Below, piece after piece: positions 34,324 to 42,193 of a stretch of DNA of 42,227 nucleotides. This DNA is from Mucilaginibacter flavus (GTDB lineage: Bacteria > Bacteroidota > Bacteroidia > Sphingobacteriales > Sphingobacteriaceae): NCBI RefSeq assembly GCF_030409315.1, contig NZ_JAUFPS010000086.1:1-42227 (forward strand), written 5' to 3'. Numbering within the stretch: the first letter of the stretch is position 1; each line of letters opens with the position of its first letter. The notes beneath the pieces were generated by a model, which saw only the letters and a list, made by a program, of their open reading frames with translations, did no database searches and was not told the DNA's origin. The position numbers and the translations under genes were made by a program.

Positions 34324-35019
34324 ATGAAGAAATTCTTACTGATAATTGTTTTGTCAGGGTTTGTAACTGGTGCTTTAGCACAAAGCATGAAATTTACAAT
34401 TGTCGCCGGAGTAAATTCATCTACGGCATCCAATATTCCAGACGATTTTATAAAACGGGTAGCCATAGCTGGTGAAACCTTCCCAAATTCAAAGCTTATC
34501 GGGTTTAATGCAGGTGTACTTGCTGCATATCCTGTTGGAAAAATAGCTATACAAGCAGGATTGCTTTATACCACAAAGGGAGGCGTACCATATTCGTTTT
34601 CGACCGGTAGCAATGCTAATAATTCGCTTAGCCGAAAAGACGTATTGCGATTAAACTACCTGGAGATGCCTTTAAATGTTATTTACAATTTGCCGGTTGG
34701 ACCCGGTAAATTTTTCCTTGGAGGAGGGCCATATGTTGGAATAGGCATTTCTGGCAAAGCAAGCTACAATATTAAAGAAGGCCCCGGCGAAACAAGCACA
34801 AATCAAACAACTAAAGACAGTAAAAGTGTGACCTATGGCTCGGGCTATGACGACCTAAAAGCTACGGATGTTGGCTTAGGCGCTAAACTTGGATTTGCCT
34901 TAAATAAAGGATGGCTTATTAGTTTTAATTATGAGCAGGGACTTACCAATTTATCAAACGACCCCAGATACAACGGAAAAAATAAGACTCTTAGCTTATC
35001 GCTGGGATATTCCTTTTAA
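34324..35019 (+). CDS. Porin-family outer-membrane beta-barrel protein
   Basis: 231 residues, with a signal peptide MKKFLLIIVLSGFVTGALAQ. The mature protein has the alternating strand pattern of the Bacteroidota outer-membrane beta-barrel family (OMP_b-brl_2 type): FNAGVLAAYPVGKIAIQAGLLYTTKGG, YLEMPLNVIYNLPVGPGKFFLGGGPYVGIGISG and the final strand SLSLGYSF ending in phenylalanine, as expected for barrel insertion. It is probably an eight-stranded barrel. No partner is evident; the neighbours are on opposite strands. The gene and its leader are AT-richer than the surroundings. Function unknown. Confidence 0.85.
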   Translation: MKKFLLIIVLSGFVTGALAQSMKFTIVAGVNSSTASNIPDDFIKRVAIAGETFPNSKLIGFNAGVLAAYPVGKIAIQAGLLYTTKGGVPYSFSTGSNANNSLSRKDVLRLNYLEMPLNVIYNLPVGPGKFFLGGGPYVGIGISGKASYNIKEGPGETSTNQTTKDSKSVTYGSGYDDLKATDVGLGAKLGFALNKGWLISFNYEQGLTNLSNDPRYNGKNKTLSLSLGYSF

Positions 35020-35151
35020 GAACAGGTAGTTTGCCCACCGGTAGGTATGTGAAGTAGAATAGGGTTAAATAACAATAAAGCTGTTTTGTCCCTAAAACAA
35101 TGCTGTCTGGAGTAGGAGATCTGACCCATTGGAAATGACAAGGTGTACAAC

Positions 35152-36048
35152 CTACATCAACAACACTTTCCAGGCATCCATTACACGGCCGTTATCTAAC
35201 AAATCTTTAGCTTTTAAGTGCAGGCGCATGGTTCGGATGTGGTTATCGATGTCAGCATCAAGCAATACTTTCATTTCATCGGTTTTGCTAAACGCTTCTA
35301 CGTCCTCATCAGACGGTAGTGCATTAACAAGTCCCAATAACCCTAAATTATTCCCGGTTAATATACTGGAGTTTTTAACCTCTCCAGGAAAGGCATCTAT
35401 GCCGATGCCTGCTCCGCTACAATCTATTGGTTTGGCAATTTTAAACAAATTATCGCGGGTTACCCTACAATACCAATCGCCACCTAAACGCGCAACCAGG
35501 TCTATTTTATGAGGATCTATTTTTCCATCGGCATCCAAAATATCTTCATTAATATGCATCCGTTTTACCTCTGCGATAACCAAATTGCCGGCTCCTCCGT
35601 TTTTTCCCAATGATATCACATCATTCACTACACATTCCAATTGAACGCTCGATTCTGCTACCCTGGGTGGCCTTACTGTCTCCGAAGCCAATTCAGTAAA
35701 CCCTGCTTTGTAAAACTCATTTACTCCTCGTGGATAATCTGCACTGGTTAAATAGGTTTGTTGAACCATACCATAGCTCACAATATTGATCACACATTCG
35801 GGCACTTCCAAAACGTTTTCGAGCGTATGCTTAGTGGTGTTATCCCGTGCTCTGCTGGTCGGTGAAAAAACCAATATTGGTGGATTGATACTAAACACGT
35901 TAAAAAAGCTAAACGGACTTAAATTAACCTCGCCGTTTTTATCAATAGTGGATGCAAAACATATGGGCCGGGGCGCAATGGCATAGTGCAAATAACCCTG
36001 CATTTCTGCCGGTGTTACTGATGACGCGTCAATAGTTTTTAACCTCAT
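35152..36048 (-). CDS. Flavin reductase family protein
   Basis: 298 residues, a cytoplasmic FMN-binding split-barrel protein. Family features are the start of the barrel, YLHYAIAPRPICFASTID, NLSPFSFFNVFSINPPILVFSP, and RDNTTKHTLENVLEVPECVIN, which match flavin-reductase-like domains that bind FMN. VARLGGDWYCRV near residue 200 is also typical. Such proteins reduce flavin with NAD(P)H or act as oxidoreductases on small molecules; the substrate cannot be told. The C-terminal 80 residues are helical and charged. It is a single-gene unit between an outer-membrane protein gene and an exported unknown. Confidence 0.85.
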   Translation of the reverse strand: MRLKTIDASSVTPAEMQGYLHYAIAPRPICFASTIDKNGEVNLSPFSFFNVFSINPPILVFSPTSRARDNTTKHTLENVLEVPECVINIVSYGMVQQTYLTSADYPRGVNEFYKAGFTELASETVRPPRVAESSVQLECVVNDVISLGKNGGAGNLVIAEVKRMHINEDILDADGKIDPHKIDLVARLGGDWYCRVTRDNLFKIAKPIDCSGAGIGIDAFPGEVKNSSILTGNNLGLLGLVNALPSDEDVEAFSKTDEMKVLLDADIDNHIRTMRLHLKAKDLLDNGRVMDAWKVLLM

Positions 36049-36374
36049 TTAATTTTTTATTAACGTGAGTTCGTGATAAGAAAAGTATATAAAGGGTATG
36101 GTTTCTGCCTGCAAAATGATTCGCCACCATTCATTAACAAATAGCGACATCTTGTGCTGAGCGATAAAATTGCAGAAATTTTGGTAAACATTGCAGACAT
36201 TGAATGTTTAATTAATTTGCAAATACTCGAAACTCACCAGGGTCATCTCTCCGGCTCCAATATTTCCCTAAGCAAATCAAATGCTTAAACCAATATGCTT
36301 AAATACCCCAAAGCCTGTGTTTTTAAAAGAAAGATTTGCTGCATATATTTGAGAAGAAGAGCACATTGATAATA
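36049..36374. other. Divergent intergenic region with one promoter
   Basis: About 325 bases between the flavin reductase gene (-) and the exported unknown (+). A TAnnTTTG box for the + gene lies at 36344. Repeated words such as CAATAT and TGCTTAAA occur near 36265-36302. No gene or RNA was recognised. Confidence 0.5.
36344..36351 (+). promoter_or_regulatory. Predicted -7 box of the exported unknown gene
   Basis: TATATTTG is a perfect TAnnTTTG; TTTT lies 19 bases upstream (36321-36324) instead of TTTG. It is 23 bases before the ATG at 36375 and lies within the theoretical longer frame from TTG 36336, so it argues for the shorter protein. Confidence 0.5.
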
Positions 36375-37424
36375 ATGAAGATGACGAAACGAAGTTTAAT
36401 AACGTTAATTTATTTGCTACCCACATTTTTATTTGCCCAGAACCAGGAAAAGCTTACTGCAAGTCAAATTGTAGACTCTTCGTTAGTTTTTTGCGGTGGT
36501 GAACTCCAAATATCAAAAATAAATTCGGCCCAGATTACTTATTTGGTTACCGAGCCAAACGATTCAACAGAAGTAGTGCATGATAAATTAAAAACGGGAG
36601 AGAAATATGTTCAGTGCATGTTATCAAAAACTTATCTCCCCCAGACTATATTTTTCGATGGAGAAAAAATCAGTAAGGTAGATGGCAGCTCAGTAACTCA
36701 AATTACTGATATTGAATCGAAAGAAGAAGTGAAACTCAAAACCTATAGCCTAATTCAATACGGTTATAAAAAACTTAATTATCAGTTATCCCGGCTTCCC
36801 GACCACAAATTTGAAAACGCTGATTGCTTTGTGGTAGAGGCAAAGGCACAGAATGGTTATACAACCACAAACTTTTTTGACAAAAAAAACTACAGGTTAA
36901 TCATGGTGATTTATCCTAATGGCAATAAATCAGTCCTGATGGATTATGTTTTCAAAGACGGCATTCTTGTTAATTCCAAAATTGGGAACTCGTTTGCTAA
37001 ATCTAAGGTTAAAAATATCCTGAAAGAAATACAAACATGGGACCTAATATCAGTTCATTTAAATGAGAATATTTCCGACACCTGGTTTAGCTGTCCGTAT
37101 ACCGACAAAGTATTTGTTCCTGAATATATTAAAACCGGAAGATTTGCCTCTACTAACGGTGATCCGACAACATTTACAAGGAATGACATTTCAATGGATT
37201 ATACCGACGACAAAGGAAATGTAGATTTAAGAAGATTTTTAGTATGGGGCTTTCTTTCGCCAGACACTTTCGGATTGATCGATGAACAGGCATTTAAAAA
37301 CAATGATAAATCTTCCGCATCACAGATATTTGTCCGAGTTGTTTCCTGGGACGAATACGGATATGTTTGCCAATGGATTACCGATAAATATACAGATACC
37401 CAAGATTATAAATTAATTAAGTGA
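36375..37424 (+). CDS. Exported protein of unknown function, possibly LolA-like N-terminal fold
   Basis: 349 residues from ATG 36375 (ATG 36381 is equally possible); the open frame extends to a TTG at 36336, but that start would lie upstream of the promoter box. The signal peptide is KRSLITLIYLLPTFLFAQ. I recognise no named family. The region ASQIVDSSLVFCGGELQISKI followed by a run of beta-strands to about residue 200 resembles the LolA/LppX-like half-barrel layout (helix, then a curved sheet). The C-terminal 120 residues form an unidentified domain with GFLSPDTFGLIDEQAF. The gene is AT-rich compared with hemW next to it, which may mean recent acquisition. Confidence 0.65.
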   Translation: MKMTKRSLITLIYLLPTFLFAQNQEKLTASQIVDSSLVFCGGELQISKINSAQITYLVTEPNDSTEVVHDKLKTGEKYVQCMLSKTYLPQTIFFDGEKISKVDGSSVTQITDIESKEEVKLKTYSLIQYGYKKLNYQLSRLPDHKFENADCFVVEAKAQNGYTTTNFFDKKNYRLIMVIYPNGNKSVLMDYVFKDGILVNSKIGNSFAKSKVKNILKEIQTWDLISVHLNENISDTWFSCPYTDKVFVPEYIKTGRFASTNGDPTTFTRNDISMDYTDDKGNVDLRRFLVWGFLSPDTFGLIDEQAFKNNDKSSASQIFVRVVSWDEYGYVCQWITDKYTDTQDYKLIK

Positions 37425-37454
37425 AAATAATAACTGCTCCTCACAAGCATAGCT

Positions 37455-37462
37455 TAACTTTG
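37455..37462 (+). promoter_or_regulatory. Candidate -7 box of hemW
   Basis: TAACTTTG matches TAnnTTTG perfectly and lies 16 bases before the hemW ATG, implying a very short leader. No -33 TTTG is found at the right distance. Confidence 0.35.
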
Positions 37463-37478
37463 CATCTTATTATTTCTC

Positions 37479-38600
37479 ATGGCCGGCATCTACATTCATA
37501 TTCCTTTTTGCAAACAGGCATGTCATTACTGCGATTTTCATTTTAGTACATCGCCGCAGTATAAAGATGAGTTGGTGCAGGCCCTGGTTGCCGAAATTGG
37601 TCTGCAAAAAAACTACCTGAACGGCGAAACCATCGAAACCATCTACTTCGGCGGCGGCACCCCGTCGGTGTTGGCCGCCGATGAGATTCACCTGCTTATC
37701 AATACCATTACCGAACTGCATACCGTAGCCTCAAACGCCGAAATTACCCTGGAGGCTAACCCCGATGATCTGGACGCTGCTAAAATAAAGGCCCTGCGCC
37801 AAACCAACGTTAATCGGTTTAGCATCGGCATTCAATCTTTTTTTGATGAGGATTTGGTTTGGATGAACCGCGCGCACCGGGCCAAGGAATCAGAATCGGC
37901 CGTAAAAAGGGCACAGGATGCCGGGTTTGAAAACATCACTGCCGATTTAATTTACGGCTACCCGTTGCTAACCGATACCAAGTGGAAGCACAACCTTGAT
38001 AAAATGTTCGAGCTGAACATTCCACATATTTCGGCTTATTCCATGACGGTTGAACCCGAGACAGCGCTGGCGGCATTCATCAGCAAAAAGAAACAGCCCC
38101 CCATGAACGAGCAGCAAAGCGCCGCCCAGTTTATGGTTTTAATGCAAGCAATGACCGATCATGGCTTTGAACATTACGAAATTTCAAACTTTTGCAAACC
38201 GGGGCATTATTCAAGGCATAACTCCAACTACTGGCAGGGTGTAAAATACCTGGGCATCGGTCCATCGGCGCACTCTTATAATGGCGAAACCCGGCAATGG
38301 AACATCGCCAACAATGCCAAATACACCAAAGCTATCAACATAGCCAAGATACCTGCCGAAACGGAAATCTTAACAGAAGAAAACCGGTTGAATGAGTACA
38401 TCATGACCTCTATCCGCACCATCTGGGGGCTTGACCTTAACCGGTTAAATGCCATTGCAAAAGGCTCGGCCGATGAGTTGATGAAAACTACCGGCGAGTT
38501 TTTTGATAAGGAATGGATCATCCAAAAAGATAATACACTGTTTTTAACCCCCACCGGTAAGTTATACGCCGATCATATAGCTGCGGGACTGTTCTTTTAA
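37479..38600 (+). CDS. hemW: Radical SAM haem chaperone HemW
   Basis: 373 residues. The radical SAM cluster motif is C11-x3-C15-x2-C18 (CKQACHYCDF), followed by GGGTPS at 58-63, which binds the S-adenosylmethionine. HemW-type features also include RFSIGIQSFFDEDLVWMNRAH, NITADLIYGYP and SAYSMTVEPETAL. At the C-terminus there is a HemN-like domain (LNEYIMTSIRTIWGLDLNRL). It lacks the extra cysteine of HemN (the residue after C18 is D, then F), so it is called a haem chaperone rather than coproporphyrinogen oxidase. Cytoplasmic; delivers haem to target proteins. Confidence 0.92.
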   Translation: MAGIYIHIPFCKQACHYCDFHFSTSPQYKDELVQALVAEIGLQKNYLNGETIETIYFGGGTPSVLAADEIHLLINTITELHTVASNAEITLEANPDDLDAAKIKALRQTNVNRFSIGIQSFFDEDLVWMNRAHRAKESESAVKRAQDAGFENITADLIYGYPLLTDTKWKHNLDKMFELNIPHISAYSMTVEPETALAAFISKKKQPPMNEQQSAAQFMVLMQAMTDHGFEHYEISNFCKPGHYSRHNSNYWQGVKYLGIGPSAHSYNGETRQWNIANNAKYTKAINIAKIPAETEILTEENRLNEYIMTSIRTIWGLDLNRLNAIAKGSADELMKTTGEFFDKEWIIQKDNTLFLTPTGKLYADHIAAGLFF

Positions 38601-38716
38601 GCCTGGCAAACTTCACATCTTTTTTTCATTAGTCAGTAATAGAGTAAGAAACACCGGTTCTGTAAAAACCATCCTTTATTACCTCCCGTATCTTCATTAA
38701 ATAACATACACTACCT

Positions 38717-38756
38717 GGTTATTAAAATAGCAAGAGCTCGTGGTATTTTAATAACC
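38717..38756. promoter_or_regulatory. 13-base dyad upstream of the fasciclin gene
   Basis: Perfect arms GGTTATTAAAATA (38717-38729) and TATTTTAATAACC (38744-38756), separated by 14 bases (GCAAGAGCTCGTGG). It lies about 60 bases before the fasciclin start codon and 115 bases after hemW. No T-run follows, so an operator or leader RNA structure is more likely than a terminator. A smaller stem, GCACC/GGTGC at 38775-38788, follows. Confidence 0.5.
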
Positions 38757-38818
38757 GTAAAAGAAAACCCTTGCGCACCTCAGGGTGCCATTAAACATTA
38801 TTAATCAAAATTATCATT

Positions 38819-39367
38819 ATGAAAAAATTAATCATAGCGGCTATTGCATTAGCAACTTTCGCGGTAGCCCCAAAAGCAAATGCCCAAACTAAAATGGTTG
38901 GCGGTGCAGAAATGTACCCCACTAAAAACATTGTTGAAAACGCGGTAAATTCAAAAGATCATACCACCCTGGTTGCCGCTGTTAAAGCTGCCGGTTTGGT
39001 TGAAACCTTAGAATCTGCAGGACCTTTCACCGTTTTTGCGCCAACTAACGAGGCTTTTAACAAATTACCGGCAGGTACCGTTGATAACCTGGTAAAACCA
39101 GAAAACAAAGCAACGCTTACCAAAATTCTTACTTACCACGTAGTAGCCGGCAAATTAAGCGCGGCCGATTTGTGGGCCAAAGTAAAAGCAGGTATGGGCA
39201 AGGCCGAACTGAATACAGTAAGCGGTGGCAAATTAACCGTAATGGCCAAAGGCAAAAAATTATACCTCGTTGATGAAAAAGGTGGCAAATCATGGATCAC
39301 CATTGCCGATGTTAACCAAAGCAATGGTGTTATTCACGTGGTGAACGCCGTTTTAATGCCTAAATAA
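38819..39367 (+). CDS. Fasciclin (FAS1) domain exported protein
   Basis: 182 residues: a signal peptide (MKKLIIAAIALATFAVAPKANAQ) and one FAS1 domain over almost the whole mature chain. The H1 motif GPFTVFAPTNEAFNKLP and the H2 region NGVIHVVNAVLMPK are textbook. The central YHVV motif is present as LTYHVVAGKL. Single-domain secreted FAS1 proteins are common in Bacteroidota and are linked with adhesion or cell-surface contact, though their substrate is unknown. Codon use is strongly biased, as often seen in highly expressed genes. A dyad and a small stem lie in the leader, and a strong terminator follows at 39413. Confidence 0.95.
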   Translation: MKKLIIAAIALATFAVAPKANAQTKMVGGAEMYPTKNIVENAVNSKDHTTLVAAVKAAGLVETLESAGPFTVFAPTNEAFNKLPAGTVDNLVKPENKATLTKILTYHVVAGKLSAADLWAKVKAGMGKAELNTVSGGKLTVMAKGKKLYLVDEKGGKSWITIADVNQSNGVIHVVNAVLMPK

Positions 39368-39412
39368 TCAGTTTGCAGTAGGCGGTTTGCGGTAAGCAGT
39401 TACTGCCTTTTT

Positions 39413-39461
39413 AAAAGAGTTTGCAATTTGCACGTTGGGCAGTTTGCAAACTCTTTTTATT
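39413..39461 (+). terminator. Terminator of the fasciclin gene
   Basis: Arms AAAAGAGTTTGCA (39413-39425) and TGCAAACTCTTTT (39445-39457) are perfect 13-base complements, followed by a T-rich run to TTTTATTTT. The loop and the preceding 40 bases are made of GCAGTTTGC/GCGGTTTGC words, so repeat sequence is mixed in. Confidence 0.7.
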
Positions 39462-39613
39462 TTATGAAGGTTAGTCGAGTGGCTTTTGACGCCCGGTTTT
39501 ATTATTTTAGCTTAGGATAGATACCTTTTGAGATTTTATTTCGTTCCTTTGTTTACTTTTTGGTAATATAAAAGTACCCTATTTTAAATTAATACAACCG
39601 GAAGGTAACATAT

Positions 39614-40495
39614 ATGAGTTTTATACTTAACCCGATTGATACTGTTGAAAATATTTCTCCTGAAGATTTTAAGAAGAATTATTTAGATCCGCGCCGCCCC
39701 CTGGTAATTAAAGGCCTTACCAAAAACTGGCCTGCCCGCGAAAAATGGACGCCCGAATACCTGAAAGAAGTTGTTGGCAAAAAGGTAGTGCCTTTGTATG
39801 ATAACTCCAAAGCCGATCCTTCAAAACCTATTAACTCATCGGCTACAGAAATGCCTTTTGATGACTATATGGACCTCATCCGTAGTCAACCTACAGAATT
39901 ACGCATTTTCTTTTTCAATATATTTAAACAAGCACCACAACTGCTTAACGATATAGTGTTACCTAAAGACCTCATGGGTGGCTTTTTAGAAAGCATGCCG
40001 GGTATGTTCTTCGGCGGCTCAAATTCGGTTACGTTTTTACATTACGATATTGATTTGCCACATATTTTCCATACCCATTTTGGCGGCCGCAAACATGTGA
40101 TTTTGTTTGAAAACAAATGGAAACGCCGTTTATACTGTATCCCCAATGCAACCTATGCTTTGGAGGATTATGATGTATTAAACCCGGATATTAAAAAATT
40201 CCCTGCTTTAGATGGTGTTGAAGGTACCGACGTACATTTAGAGCATGGCGATACCTTGTTTATGCCTACCGGCTACTGGCACTGGATGAAATACATCGAC
40301 GGTTCATACTCCCTGAGCCTGCGTGCCTGGGATGCATCCATAAGCCGTAAAGCCGCGAGTATTTATAACCTTGCCGTAAAAGGCGGAGTTGATAGCGTGC
40401 TTAAAATGGTATTTAAAGAAAAATATGCCAAATTCCGCGAAGAACTGGCCGTAAAATGGGCTAATAAGGAACTGGCCGCAGGGAAACCTTATTAG
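39614..40495 (+). CDS. JmjC/cupin_8-like putative 2-oxoglutarate oxygenase
   Basis: 293 residues, cytoplasmic. The fold of cupin-like (cupin_8/JmjC) Fe(II)/2-oxoglutarate oxygenases is suggested by DPRRPLVIKGLTKNWPA at the start and by the metal motif H143-x-D145 (FLHYDIDLPH) with the distal ligand H223 in MPTGYWHWM. K160 in GGRKHVILFE suits the oxoglutarate-binding basic residue. All three metal ligands are intact, so it is likely active; hydroxylation of a protein or small molecule is expected, but the target is unknown. The C-terminal helices (AVKGGVDSVLKMVFKEKYAKF) may be a dimer or substrate-binding part. No catalytic partner gene is adjacent. Confidence 0.85.
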   Translation: MSFILNPIDTVENISPEDFKKNYLDPRRPLVIKGLTKNWPAREKWTPEYLKEVVGKKVVPLYDNSKADPSKPINSSATEMPFDDYMDLIRSQPTELRIFFFNIFKQAPQLLNDIVLPKDLMGGFLESMPGMFFGGSNSVTFLHYDIDLPHIFHTHFGGRKHVILFENKWKRRLYCIPNATYALEDYDVLNPDIKKFPALDGVEGTDVHLEHGDTLFMPTGYWHWMKYIDGSYSLSLRAWDASISRKAASIYNLAVKGGVDSVLKMVFKEKYAKFREELAVKWANKELAAGKPY

Positions 40496-40575
40496 GTTCG
40501 GATTGCGGGGTTCCGGGTTCGGAATTTTGCTGATGGAAATTTTTATTTAATTACTTCACAAGCTAAGTTTATATC

Positions 40576-40583
40576 TATATTTG
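40576..40583 (+). promoter_or_regulatory. Candidate -7 box of the small membrane protein gene
   Basis: TATATTTG matches TAnnTTTG perfectly, 29 bases before the ATG at 40613. No -33 TTTG is found, so the gene may also be read from the cupin promoter. Confidence 0.45.
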
Positions 40584-40612
40584 CCGGATATTTAGCTTTT
40601 ATATTACACAAT

Positions 40613-40834
40613 ATGAAAAAGATTTTAGGGCTTGCTGTTACATTCGCCGGTATTTTAGCTATTGCATATGGCTTTATTTTTACTCCAAAACACACTTTTA
40701 ACGCTGCCGATTCTGTTAACGGCTTAGACGCTTCAGCAGCATTGGTTTTTGCTGGCTTTGTTACTTTTGGTATTGGCCTTGTTATTTTTATGGGCTCACT
40801 CCCTTACGCAGGCGAAAAGAAAGCTCAGGCTTAA
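40613..40834 (+). CDS. Small two-helix membrane protein
   Basis: 73 residues with two hydrophobic helices: residues 4-23 (ILGLAVTFAGILAIAYGFIF) and 43-64 (ALVFAGFVTFGIGLVIFMGSL), joined by a polar loop, with a basic, Ala-rich tail (GEKKAQA). The N-terminal helix could be read as a signal peptide, but a membrane hairpin is simpler. I do not recognise a family. It has its own promoter-like box and a perfect palindromic terminator behind it, which supports a real gene. Confidence 0.7.
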   Translation: MKKILGLAVTFAGILAIAYGFIFTPKHTFNAADSVNGLDASAALVFAGFVTFGIGLVIFMGSLPYAGEKKAQA

Positions 40835-40871
40835 TATTTTTATAAATACATTTAAGTATACTTCAAAATAA

Positions 40872-40909
40872 AAAGGCGTACCTGTTTACATGTAAACAGG
40901 TACGCCTTT
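40872..40909. terminator. Perfect 38-base palindromic terminator
   Basis: 19-base arms AAAGGCGTACCTGTTTACA and TGTAAACAGGTACGCCTTT meet without any loop. It lies between convergent genes, and the T/A-rich ends suit both directions. The first bases of the arms, AAAGGCG and CGCCTTT, are GC-rich at the base of the stem, as in strong terminators. Confidence 0.75.
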
Positions 40910-41014
40910 GCGTATAAGCTAAAATTTAAGCAGCATTTCCACCTTAAATATACGGTGGATTTAATTATTTGCTATAACTGCCTTTTATTTCTTAAAACCA
41001 ATCTACAGCAATTA

Positions 41015-42007
41015 TTACACCGTCCCCGTTTTAATATACTGCACTACCGCTTTGCCGGCTTTTTCAAAGCGCTCGTCCCAATCATCACCCTGAATCAAAA
41101 CATAGCTAACCCCTCGTTCGGCTAACTCCTGTTTGTGGCTTTCATCAAGTTTTAGGCGAGCTTCTTCGTTAAGCCGGGTACCATCCTGTATGTAAGGGGC
41201 ATCCACATCAAGGTATAAATACAAATCGAAATGATTGGCAGCATCTACCCACTCCGGCACCTGCAATTCTTTACCAAACAAGAACCGACTGTACGATCGG
41301 GTGATGTTTATATCGGTATCAACAAAAAGAATTTTGTTGGCTTCTTTTAGTTTTTCGGTAATGGTTTTGGCATGCAGTTCGGCTATCTGTAACAAATCGA
41401 CTTCAGTACATTCGTTAGTATTTTCCAGAATATCACGCGCCATTTCGGGCACTGCTATGGTGTGGAAATGATGGGCCAGTCTTTTTGCCATGGTAGTTTT
41501 ACCGGTCGACTCCGTTCCTAAGAGGCAAATCTTTTTGGTAAAATATGGTTTGGCGGCATCGGCCAAAAAATTCCAATAGGCAAAAGGTTTTTCCCTTATT
41601 TGGGTAGCAGATACCGGCACCATGGTGCGCGGCTCATCAAACATGACAGCTTCGCAATTCAAAAAGCGCCCCATGTATGCTCCATAAGGTTCGGACGCGA
41701 AAATGACATCAATAGGTGGCAAATGCTCAATCAGGTAATTAGCCCAAATGCGCGAAACCCCTTCTGATGATACCGAGGTATTGGGTAAAACAGCCTCATC
41801 GTAATTAAGCAGCCAGGGGCGTACCTTGGGGTTGTCTTTATACGTTTCCTTCAGCCATTCCAGTCGTACACTTCCCCAAATGGGTTCATCATAACTGGCG
41901 CTTACCAACACAATCAGGTCATCACAATGCTGTAAAGCAAAATCAATTAAAGCAATGTGCCCCTTGTGCAAAGGCATAAACTTGCCTATAACCAAACCTG
42001 TTTTCAT
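41015..42007 (-). CDS. nadR: NMN adenylyltransferase / nicotinamide riboside kinase
   Basis: 330 residues, bifunctional NAD salvage enzyme without the N-terminal repressor domain found in E. coli. The N-terminal nucleotidylyltransferase domain has GKFMPLHKGH at 8-17 and SATQIRE at 133-139. The C-terminal kinase has the Walker A GTESTGKT at 164-171 and the likely catalytic DTDINITRSYSRF and DLYLYLDVDAPYIQDGTR. It makes NAD from nicotinamide riboside via NMN. A well-formed promoter precedes it (42025-42055). Confidence 0.93.
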   Translation of the reverse strand: MKTGLVIGKFMPLHKGHIALIDFALQHCDDLIVLVSASYDEPIWGSVRLEWLKETYKDNPKVRPWLLNYDEAVLPNTSVSSEGVSRIWANYLIEHLPPIDVIFASEPYGAYMGRFLNCEAVMFDEPRTMVPVSATQIREKPFAYWNFLADAAKPYFTKKICLLGTESTGKTTMAKRLAHHFHTIAVPEMARDILENTNECTEVDLLQIAELHAKTITEKLKEANKILFVDTDINITRSYSRFLFGKELQVPEWVDAANHFDLYLYLDVDAPYIQDGTRLNEEARLKLDESHKQELAERGVSYVLIQGDDWDERFEKAGKAVVQYIKTGTV

Positions 42008-42024
42008 GCGTTAAGCTCTCGCCG

Positions 42025-42055
42025 CAAATGTAAAAAGCTTTGAGCAAATCTCAAA
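42025..42055 (-). promoter_or_regulatory. Predicted promoter of nadR
   Basis: Both Bacteroidota elements match exactly on the minus strand: TTTG (42055-42052), 19 bases, then TACATTTG (42032-42025). The transcription start would be near 42017, giving a leader of about 10 bases. Confidence 0.65.
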
Positions 42056-42193
42056 TGAAGTATTTGCGTCTATTTGTCTGAACCGCGATTAAGCAGATTT
42101 TTTAAGATTAACAGGATTTTTCGTCAACATCAGAGATTGCATGCGATGTCTCGTCCTGAAATAGGTTTACTAAATTAGTAAATCATTTAAATC

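Noticed and set aside
37479..38600. Coproporphyrinogen dehydrogenase HemN
   Set aside because: The radical SAM motif is followed by D-F instead of the extra cysteine of HemN, and the length of 373 residues suits HemW.
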